This document shows, in pieces, positions 1 to 5,414 of a DNA stretch of 11,419 nt (its first letter is position 1; each line of letters starts with the position of its first letter). This DNA comes from Pseudorhodobacter antarcticus (GTDB taxonomy: Bacteria > Pseudomonadota > Alphaproteobacteria > Rhodobacterales > Rhodobacteraceae), in contig CAMAWZ010000047.1 in the NCBI GenBank assembly GCA_945861995.1, positions 1 through 11,419 of the forward strand, given 5' to 3'. The notes under the pieces are model-generated. The model did not search any database and was not told where the DNA came from. It was given only the letters and a program-made list of their open reading frames with translations. Both the position numbers and the translations under genes were made by a program.

Positions 1-870
1 TACCGCGAAATCCGTCAGGCGCTGGTCGATATGGGCGAGATGTTCGGCCTGCTTGGCCAACCCGCCGAAGTGATTGACGCGCCAAACGCCAAGCCGATTG
101 TGGTGACAGGCGGCGAGGTGACCTTTGACGACGTGCAGTTTGCCTATGATCCCGACCGCGCCATCCTAAAGGGTCTGTCCTTTACCCTGAAACCTGGGCA
201 GCGGGTGGCTTTTGTTGGCCCGTCGGGGGCGGGCAAATCTACCATCGCGCGGCTTTTGTTCCGCTTTTATGATGTGACGGGCGGCGCTGTGCGCATTGAC
301 GGGCAAGATTTGCGCGATGTCACGCAAACATCGCTGCATCAGATGATCGGGATCGTGCCGCAGGACACCGTTTTGTTCAACGATACGATCTATTACAACA
401 TTGCCTATGGTAACCCTGACGCGCCGCAAAGCGCTGTCGAGGCAGCCGCAAAAGCCGCGAAAATTCATGATTTCATCGTATCCTTGCCGCAAGGATACGC
501 CACGACCGTGGGCGAGCGCGGGCTAAAGCTGTCGGGCGGTGAAAAGCAGCGCGTCGGCATCGCCCGCACTTTGCTGAAAAATCCGCCCATTTTGGTTTTG
601 GACGAGGCGACCTCTGCGCTCGATACGCAAACTGAACAGGATATTCAGGTATCCTTGCGCGAAATGGGGCAGGGGCGGTCGGTGCTGATGATTGCGCACC
701 GCCTGTCCACCATCGCTGATGCGGACGCGATTTTTGTGCTTGAGGGCGGCGTCATCACCGAATCTGGCACGCATGATGCGCTGCTGGCAAAGGGGGGTAA
801 ATATGCCGCCATGTGGGCGCGCCAATCGGCGGGCGAGGAAGACCATTCAAGCGACGTGGCGGCACAGTAA
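1..870 (+). CDS. Atm1-type ABC half-transporter, C-terminal part (5' end outside window)
   Basis: The reading frame is open from base 1, so the start and the transmembrane domain lie upstream; 289 residues are visible. They form the end of the membrane domain (YREIRQALVDMGEMF) and a complete nucleotide-binding domain. Counted from base 1: Walker A GPSGAGKST at residues 73-81, Q-loop glutamine in VPQDT near 121, signature LSGGE at about 178-182, Walker B ILVLDEATSALD from about 197, and the H-loop histidine in IAHRLST near 233. All ATPase residues are intact. The linker, the NIAYGNPDA stretch and the end LLAKGGKYAAMWARQ resemble ABCB7/Atm1 exporters of mitochondria and alphaproteobacteria. These work as homodimers in the inner membrane and export glutathione-linked sulfur or metal species. 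The family call comes from recalled family sequence; the exact substrate is unknown. Another ABCB-type exporter is less likely. The gene ends 10 nt before a convergent gene. Confidence 0.88.
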   Translation, partial: YREIRQALVDMGEMFGLLGQPAEVIDAPNAKPIVVTGGEVTFDDVQFAYDPDRAILKGLSFTLKPGQRVAFVGPSGAGKSTIARLLFRFYDVTGGAVRIDGQDLRDVTQTSLHQMIGIVPQDTVLFNDTIYYNIAYGNPDAPQSAVEAAAKAAKIHDFIVSLPQGYATTVGERGLKLSGGEKQRVGIARTLLKNPPILVLDEATSALDTQTEQDIQVSLREMGQGRSVLMIAHRLSTIADADAIFVLEGGVITESGTHDALLAKGGKYAAMWARQSAGEEDHSSDVAAQ

Positions 871-886
871 AGGGCGAAACTTACTG
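865..886. other. Inverted repeat spanning both convergent stop codons
   Basis: CAGTAA (865-870) and TTACTG (881-886) are perfect inverted copies around a 10-nt loop. They extend by two more pairs (GC/GC) beyond one A-C mismatch. Each arm is the final CAG-TAA (Gln-stop) of one of the two convergent genes. An RNA from either strand could form this short hairpin, but no T-tract follows, so a terminator role is only a possibility. Confidence 0.4.
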
Positions 887-1303
887 CGCGCCGATCTGTG
901 CGGCCAGCCCCAGATCGGGGATCAGTTTGATCGCGCGGGCATTCAGCGGGCCTTCGCCTTGGCGCATTTGCACCAAAGCCACGATCACGCCATCAAGGCT
1001 GATTTCTGTCGCGGCCATGGTGACGTTATAGTTCAGCGTCACCACAGGTTCGGGTTGCCCGCAGGGGTAATCAATTTCCAAAGCATCGCTTTGGGTGAAA
1101 TCGGTCAGCAGTTCCGCCTGCCACGTCTCGCGCGCGTTCAGATCCAAAAGCTGGTCAACAGGGGCGGGAAATTGATCTGGCAAGACCCGCGCCTCTGCGC
1201 CCAAAAGAAAGGGGCTTGCGGCCGAATTGCGCAAATCTTGCGCAGGTACTGGCGTGGCATTTGCAAATCCGTTTAGGGCCGTACGGATAGAGGAAAGATC
1301 CAT
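881..1303 (-). CDS. Hypothetical protein, 140 aa
   Basis: I do not recognise this family. The product is a 140-residue soluble-looking acidic protein with no signal peptide or membrane segment. The N-terminus (MDLSSIRTALNGFANATPV) looks helical. The C-terminal half is rich in beta-type sequence (PVVTLNYNVTM, EISLDGVIVALVQMRQG) and ends IPDLGLAAQIGAQ. There is one cysteine, in the YPCGQPEP stretch, and no catalytic motif that I can name. The ATG at 1301-1303 is the natural start; its ribosome site is weak (GCGAG about 7 nt upstream). It lies 92 nt downstream of the RTX gene on the same strand and may be read from it or from its own promoter. A TTAACC half-site lies just upstream of the start. 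Coding is supported by length, codon bias and tight packing against the convergent exporter gene. Confidence 0.75.
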   Translation of the reverse strand: MDLSSIRTALNGFANATPVPAQDLRNSAASPFLLGAEARVLPDQFPAPVDQLLDLNARETWQAELLTDFTQSDALEIDYPCGQPEPVVTLNYNVTMAATEISLDGVIVALVQMRQGEGPLNARAIKLIPDLGLAAQIGAQ

Positions 1304-1349
1304 GAATAACTCGCAAAGGTTAAGTTCATCTATGGATTTTTCTACCTAA

Positions 1350-1372
1350 GGGATGCGTTGAAAGCATGACCC
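1350..1372 (-). terminator. Imperfect hairpin downstream of the RTX gene
   Basis: On the minus strand GGG-TC-ATGC (1372-1364) can pair with GCAT-CCC (1356-1350) around a 7-nt loop, with a two-base bulge. It begins about 23 nt after the RTX stop codon. No T-run follows, so it could be a weak or Rho-assisted terminator, or nothing. It is the only structure I see in the 92-nt gap. Confidence 0.22.
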
Positions 1373-1395
1373 AAATACGGCCTGTTTGTGATCGC

Positions 1396-3048
1396 TTATG
1401 GCGTGATTGGGGCGGTTGAAATCGCCCCCAACGTCAGCGCGCCCGTTTTATCCACCACACGGGCAATCACATTGCCATCCGCCAGCACATTCACCTCGCC
1501 CGCTATGGGCGAGGGCGCAAGAGTGATGACAGGCGCGCCATCGGCGGCGGCATAACTGATCAAAATCGTCTCGCCAGCGGCGAAATCTTCGATCCGCGTC
1601 AGCGCTGTTGAGCCAAACTGCGCCTCGGTCAGCAAAAAGCGGTCAGTTCCCGCGCCGCCAAAGGCAATGTCGCCTGCGCCTGCCCAAATGGCGTCGTTGC
1701 CTTCGCCGCCGTTCAGCGTATCGGCCCCGTCATTTTGCGCGGCGGTTGAGGTGTTATCGCCGCCCACGCCATAGCCACGCAAACTGTCATCGACTGCGCC
1801 GCCAAACAACTGATCGCTGCCCGCGCCGCTTTCGATCAGATCATTGCCCGCGCCGCCAAAGGATTGGTCATTGCCCAGACCGCCAAAGACGCCATCATCG
1901 CCAAGCCCGCCATCCAGCGTGTCATTGCCCCCGTCGCCCGCAAGAGTGTCGGTACCGTCCCCGCCGCCCAAACTGTCATTGTCCAAACCGCCGCTCAAAC
2001 TGTCAGCGCCTGCACCCCCCAGCAGCGTATCGCTGCCTGCGCCGCCCGCCAGTGTATCTGCGCCCGCCCCGCCAAGCGCGCTGTCATTGCCCGCGCCCAT
2101 ATCGGCGCTGTCATTGCCTGCGCCCATGTCGGCGTAATCGGCTGCGCCAGAGCCTGTGAAGGTGTCATTGCCGCTTTCAGCGAAATATCCCGTGCCTTTA
2201 CTGGCGCTTAATGTATCTGCGCCCGCTGTTCCAAACCGTTCTTCGGCATAATTGGCGGGCGCATAATTGCTGTCTGTTACGGATGACGGCACCAGCGTGA
2301 TGTCGCTTGACGTTAGGTTGGTCACCCCCGCCAGCGTGGCCACCACGCTCCCATCCAGGCGGATCACGCTGGATTGCCCGTTGGCCGACAGATCAATGGT
2401 CAGATTGGGCGTGATAGGCGCGCCAGCGCTGTTAAATTCGCGTGGATAGATAATGTTCAGCCGATCTGCGCCGCGCTGGAGATCCTGCACCAAAATGCGC
2501 TCGTCCCCGTCGTTCCAGCGCATATCCAGATCAAACACGTCATTGCCCGCGCCGCCCGTGCCCTGATCGCCGCGCCCAAGGATCAAGTGATCGTTGCCCG
2601 CGCCGCCAAACAACTGGTCTTGCCCATCGGGGGCTGTTGCCGTGTTCAGACCGCCATAAAGCGGCGACAGGCCCGACAGCGTATCGTCGCCCTCCTCGCC
2701 AAATATCGTGTCATCCCCCAGCGCCCCCCAAATCGAATCATCGCCCGCCCCGCCGTAAGCCAGATCATCGCCGCTGCCCATTGACGCAGTGTCATTCCCG
2801 CTGCCCAGCAGACCCAAATCATCCCCCGCCGAGCCTAACAGCAGATCATCGCCCGCGCCAAGGGTGAATTTGGTGTTTTCGTTTTGGGCCGAAACCGTAT
2901 CGTTGCCCGCCGTGCCGTTTTGGGCAAAATCATAGGTGGGATCATCATCACCAGCAGTGTTATCTGCGCCGTTCGTTTGGCCATTGATGAAATCAAGGGC
3001 GAAGGTGCCGATAAACAGCAAAACATTGGCAAGAATGGCAAGTTCCAT
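1396..3048 (-). CDS. RTX calcium-binding repeat protein with N-terminal hydrophobic helix
   Basis: This is a probable secreted or surface-exposed calcium-binding protein of 550 aa. I start it at ATG 3046-3048 (MELAILANVLLFIGTFALDF). A TTG 63 nt upstream would add 21 less convincing residues. Residues 1-20 are strongly hydrophobic and are followed by an acidic linker (NTAGDDDPTYDF). There are two blocks of GGxGxDxL-type nonapeptides (beta-roll, Ca2+ ligands from the GxD turns), at about residues 63-177 and 272-469. Each block is followed by a similar module of roughly 75-85 residues (DRFLL... RIEDFAAGETILISY... GNVIARVVD). RTX proteins usually leave through a type I secretion system that reads an uncleaved C-terminal signal; no T1SS gene is in the window. 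The protein is very Asp/Gly-rich with few Cys. A specific enzyme domain is not visible, so adhesin, surface-layer or matrix roles are guesses. A CtrA-like palindrome lies about 90 nt upstream. Confidence 0.88.
   Translation of the reverse strand: MELAILANVLLFIGTFALDFINGQTNGADNTAGDDDPTYDFAQNGTAGNDTVSAQNENTKFTLGAGDDLLLGSAGDDLGLLGSGNDTASMGSGDDLAYGGAGDDSIWGALGDDTIFGEEGDDTLSGLSPLYGGLNTATAPDGQDQLFGGAGNDHLILGRGDQGTGGAGNDVFDLDMRWNDGDERILVQDLQRGADRLNIIYPREFNSAGAPITPNLTIDLSANGQSSVIRLDGSVVATLAGVTNLTSSDITLVPSSVTDSNYAPANYAEERFGTAGADTLSASKGTGYFAESGNDTFTGSGAADYADMGAGNDSADMGAGNDSALGGAGADTLAGGAGSDTLLGGAGADSLSGGLDNDSLGGGDGTDTLAGDGGNDTLDGGLGDDGVFGGLGNDQSFGGAGNDLIESGAGSDQLFGGAVDDSLRGYGVGGDNTSTAAQNDGADTLNGGEGNDAIWAGAGDIAFGGAGTDRFLLTEAQFGSTALTRIEDFAAGETILISYAAADGAPVITLAPSPIAGEVNVLADGNVIARVVDKTGALTLGAISTAPITP
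2078..2131 (-). repeat. Tandem 27-bp duplication inside the RTX block
   Basis: Two adjacent 27-bp units (2078-2104 and 2105-2131) differ at only two bases. They encode the tandem peptide DMGAGNDSA twice. The other RTX repeats share the peptide motif but are much more diverged in DNA, so this pair looks like a recent slippage or recombination duplication of three beta-roll turns' worth of sequence. Confidence 0.75.
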
Positions 3049-3123
3049 AAAGCACTCGTCAAGGGTTACAACCGGCTGCTGCGCGCCAGTTTCGGCAGGT
3101 TTTTGCCACAACGCACAGATGAT

Positions 3124-3137
3124 CTAACGCTGGTTAG
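3124..3137. promoter_or_regulatory. Second inverted half-site pair (CTAAC/GTTAG)
   Basis: CTAAC-GCTG-GTTAG is a 5-bp perfect inverted repeat with a 4-nt spacer, two bases from the TTAA-N7-TTAA palindrome. Together they give four YTAAC/GTTAR half-sites in about 31 bp. It lies on the RTX-proximal side of the palindrome, where a regulator could contact the RTX promoter. Function is inferred only. Confidence 0.35.
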
Positions 3138-3139
3138 GC

Positions 3140-3154
3140 TTAACCTGTGGTTAA
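3140..3154. promoter_or_regulatory. CtrA-box-like palindrome TTAA-N7-TTAA
   Basis: TTAACCTGTGGTTAA is a perfect palindrome apart from its central TGT. It exactly fits TTAA-N7-TTAA, the full site of the alphaproteobacterial response regulator CtrA. It lies in the divergent region, 91 nt upstream of the RTX start and about 150 nt upstream of the YfgM-like gene. The distance favours control of the RTX gene. The pattern is AT-only in GC-rich DNA, so a chance match is uncommon but possible. Another palindrome-binding regulator would also fit. Confidence 0.5.
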
Positions 3155-3237
3155 ATTGGGCCGTTATTGCGGCAAAAATGGTGCGCGCATCCAGCGGCCC
3201 CCATGTGCCAAGGGCAGGGCAGGTTCGGGCGGGGGGC

Positions 3238-3265
3238 TTGGCAAGGGCGCGCGCTTGCGTATATG
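3238..3265 (+). promoter_or_regulatory. Likely sigma-70 promoter of the yfgM-like/bamB/der operon
   Basis: TTGGCA (3238-3243) and TATATG (3260-3265) match the -35 and -10 hexamers at 5/6 and 4/6, with a 16-nt spacer. Transcription would begin near 3272 and give a leader of about 30 nt before the first start codon, preceded by AAGG at 3294-3297. No other promoter of comparable quality is seen before bamB or der. Confidence 0.5.
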
Positions 3266-3303
3266 AAGGGCGCAACGTAAAGCCCAAGAAATAAAGGCCC
3301 GCC

Positions 3304-3969
3304 ATGAGCAATCCCGACAGCTTTATCGACGAGGTCACCGAAGAGGTGCGCCGCGACCGCCTGTTTGCGGCCTTTCGCAAATATGGCTGGATTGGTGGGC
3401 TTTTGGTGGTGCTGGTCGTTGGCGGCACGGGCTGGCGCGAATACAGCAGCGCACGCGATGCCGCCAGCGCTCAGGCCTTTGGCGATGCTTTGCTGGATGC
3501 GCTGGATCTGGGCGAGGAAGCTGCCCGCGCCGCAGCCCTTGCCGAAGTGCCCGCCACAGGCAGCCAAAAGGCGTTGAAAGCCCTGATTTTGGCATCCGAT
3601 CCTGCCGCTGACAAAGCAGGCGCAGTGACAGCGCTGGCGGATGTGGCCGCCGATCCTGCCGAGCCGCAGCTTTACCGCGATTTGGCCAGCCTGCGCCGTG
3701 TGATGCTGGCGGGGGCTGATCTGCCGCTTGCGGATCGTCGCACTGCGCTAGAGGCGATTACAGGGCGTGCCTTTGATTTGCTTGCGCGCGAGCAGCTGGC
3801 CTATTTGTTGATTGAAGAGGACAAAAAGGACGAAGCAATTGCCGCCCTATCTGCCCTTGTCCAAGATCAAGCCGCACCAAATGGCTTGATTGCCCGCGCC
3901 TCGCAGGCCATTGTGGCGCTTGGGGGCACGGTGCCGCAAATCGCGGGCGCTGGCACCAGCGCGGGTTAA
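3304..3969 (+). CDS. YfgM-like membrane-anchored TPR protein
   Basis: The product is 221 aa. An acidic and basic cytoplasmic N-terminus (FIDEVTEEVRRDRLFAAFRKYG) precedes one membrane segment at about residues 28-44 (YGWIGGLLVVLVVGG). The rest is an alanine-rich helical periplasmic domain typical of tetratricopeptide-like folds, for example AREQLAYLLIEEDKKDEAIAAL. This topology, the FIDEVTEEVRR start and the position directly before bamB and der match the YfgM family (TPR_21-type domain). In E. coli YfgM binds SecYEG and periplasmic chaperones and helps hand exported proteins to the envelope. The same role here is inferred from homology and synteny. The start follows AAGG at 6-nt spacing. The bamB start lies 50 nt downstream. 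Sequence identity to E. coli YfgM looks low, so the name is not transferred as a symbol. Confidence 0.85.
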   Translation: MSNPDSFIDEVTEEVRRDRLFAAFRKYGWIGGLLVVLVVGGTGWREYSSARDAASAQAFGDALLDALDLGEEAARAAALAEVPATGSQKALKALILASDPAADKAGAVTALADVAADPAEPQLYRDLASLRRVMLAGADLPLADRRTALEAITGRAFDLLAREQLAYLLIEEDKKDEAIAALSALVQDQAAPNGLIARASQAIVALGGTVPQIAGAGTSAG

Positions 3970-3975
3970 TGCTGC

Positions 3976-3993
3976 CTTTGGCCTGTGCCAAAG
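3976..3993 (+). other. Perfect intercistronic hairpin between the yfgM-like gene and bamB
   Basis: CTTTGGC-CTGT-GCCAAAG forms a perfect 7-bp stem with a 4-nt loop, starting 6 nt after the upstream stop codon. No T-tract follows, so full termination is unlikely. It may protect the upstream mRNA end or partly attenuate transcription. It ends 11 nt before the bamB ribosome site and does not cover it. Confidence 0.45.
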
Positions 3994-4019
3994 AAATCAG
4001 CGCAAAGGGGGATGCGAAG

Positions 4020-5369
4020 ATGGGTTATCAAAACGTTGGTAGGCGGGGGGCGGGGCTGGGCCTTGCCATGGTGCTTGTCTTGGCGGCATGCGAGCGTGAA
4101 GTGGTTCTGGATGGCCCACGCTTTTCTGTGCGGACCCCTCTAGAGCAAACTCTCAACGAAGATGGCACCCCTGCGAGCCCCGCCGCCGAGGCGGAAAATG
4201 CTTCGGTGAACATCGCTTTGCCCCGTGCCAGTGCACTTGGCGATTGGTCACACCGTGCGGGATCGGCCAGCCATTCGCTGCCGCATGGCACCCTATCTGC
4301 CGCCCCGCAGCGGGTGTGGAGCGTGAAGATTGGCCAAGGCAACAGCCGCACTGGTCGTATCGCCGCAAGTCCCGTGGCCGCAGACGGGCGTATTTTTGCA
4401 ATAGACGCAGGCGGCGGCGTCACGGCGCTGACGCAAGATGGCGCGGTGATTTGGCAAGCAAGCGTTTTGCCTGGTTTTGACAACAATGCCGATGTGTCGG
4501 GTGGCGGCGTGGCCCTGGGCGGCGGCACAGTTTTTGTGACGACGGGCGCAGGCGAAGTGGTGGCATTGGCTGCAAATTCGGGCGCTGTGCAGTGGCGTCA
4601 GCGGCTGGACGGCGCGCTGTCTGGCCCGCCCACAGTATCGGGCGGCACTGTTTATGCGCTGGGGCGCAACGGGTCGGCGGCCGCACTGGATGCGGGCACG
4701 GGCCGCATTGTCTGGCAGATCGAAGGCGCGCCGCGCGCGGGCGGTATGCTGGGCGCGGGGGCGATTGCGGTGTCAAACGGCACGGCCTATCTGCCTTTTT
4801 CGGCGGGGCAGTTGACTGCCGTATCAGAAAACGGCGATCAACTGTGGACAGCGGGCATCGCGGGCGAGCGTTTGGGCCGCGCCTATGCAGGCTTTGGCGA
4901 TGTCACGGGCGATCCTGTTGTTGAGGGTAGCACCATTTATGTGGGCAGTGCTGCGGGCAAAACCGCTGCCCTGTCGGCGGCCACGGGCCAGCGAATTTGG
5001 ACAGCAGGCGAAGGCGCGCTGAACGCGCCCTTGGTGGTGGGCGGTTCGGTCTTTGTGGTGAACGATCAGGCCCGTCTTGTACGGCTGTCCGCAAATGACG
5101 GCGCGGTGATTTGGGCTCAAATCATGCCCTATTTCAAAAACGAAAAACCCAAGCGGTTCAAAGGCATCACCGCCCATTACGGGCCCGTCCTGGCGGGCGG
5201 ACATATCGTGGTCGCATCAGGGGATGGCACGCTGCGCCTGTTCGATCCTGCCTCAGGCGCGATCGTGGGGCAGGCCGAAATTCCGTCAGGTGCGGCATCA
5301 TCCCCCGCGCTTGTGGGCGGTATGCTGCTGGTCATGGGGCAAAACGGGCAACTTCACGCTTTCCGTTAG
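4020..5369 (+). CDS. bamB: Outer-membrane protein assembly lipoprotein BamB (PQQ-like beta-propeller)
   Basis: BamB is the propeller lipoprotein of the BAM complex, which folds beta-barrel proteins into the outer membrane. I start it at ATG 4020 (449 aa) because AAGGGGG at 4005-4011 stands 8 nt upstream and the start gives a clean lipoprotein signal: arginines at 8-9, a hydrophobic stretch, then lipobox LAAC with the lipidated Cys at 24. The earlier in-frame ATG at 3969 overlaps the upstream stop and would add 17 unlikely residues. After a linker of roughly 75 residues (through DWSHRAGSASHSLPHG), propeller blades repeat the pattern G.VTAL...G...W: AIDAGGGVTALTQDGAVIWQ, VVALAANSGAVQWRQ, AALDAGTGRIVWQ, AALSAATGQRIWT, VRLSANDGAVIWA, LRLFDPASGAIVGQ. 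At 449 aa it is longer than the E. coli protein (about 390), mainly in the linker. Residue +2 after Cys is Glu, not the Asp inner-membrane retention signal known from E. coli. It is probably co-transcribed with its neighbours. Confidence 0.93.
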   Translation: MGYQNVGRRGAGLGLAMVLVLAACEREVVLDGPRFSVRTPLEQTLNEDGTPASPAAEAENASVNIALPRASALGDWSHRAGSASHSLPHGTLSAAPQRVWSVKIGQGNSRTGRIAASPVAADGRIFAIDAGGGVTALTQDGAVIWQASVLPGFDNNADVSGGGVALGGGTVFVTTGAGEVVALAANSGAVQWRQRLDGALSGPPTVSGGTVYALGRNGSAAALDAGTGRIVWQIEGAPRAGGMLGAGAIAVSNGTAYLPFSAGQLTAVSENGDQLWTAGIAGERLGRAYAGFGDVTGDPVVEGSTIYVGSAAGKTAALSAATGQRIWTAGEGALNAPLVVGGSVFVVNDQARLVRLSANDGAVIWAQIMPYFKNEKPKRFKGITAHYGPVLAGGHIVVASGDGTLRLFDPASGAIVGQAEIPSGAASSPALVGGMLLVMGQNGQLHAFR

Positions 5370-5414
5370 GCGCATTGACGTGTAAGGGACACCCTTGCAG
5401 TCAGGATACCGCAC

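Noticed and set aside
1318..1323. TTAACC (minus strand) before the 140-aa gene as a CtrA site
   Set aside because: Only one half-site is present; no TTAA follows at N7, so it is not called as a regulatory feature.
1640..2240. Regular repeated segments resembling a CRISPR or satellite array
   Set aside because: The period is coding (multiples of 9 codons/nonapeptides), there are no identical repeats with unique spacers, and the frame encodes GGxGxDxL motifs throughout.
1608..2867. Several plus-strand open frames opposite the RTX gene, rich in Pro, Arg and Ala
   Set aside because: They mirror the GC-rich 27-bp periodicity of the RTX repeats in other frames. They have no ribosome sites and low-complexity products without family character.
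5375..5380. TTGACG between bamB and der as a -35 box for a der promoter
   Set aside because: No -10-like hexamer stands 16-18 nt downstream. The nearby AAGGG-ACA-CCCTT mini-hairpin is too short to interpret.
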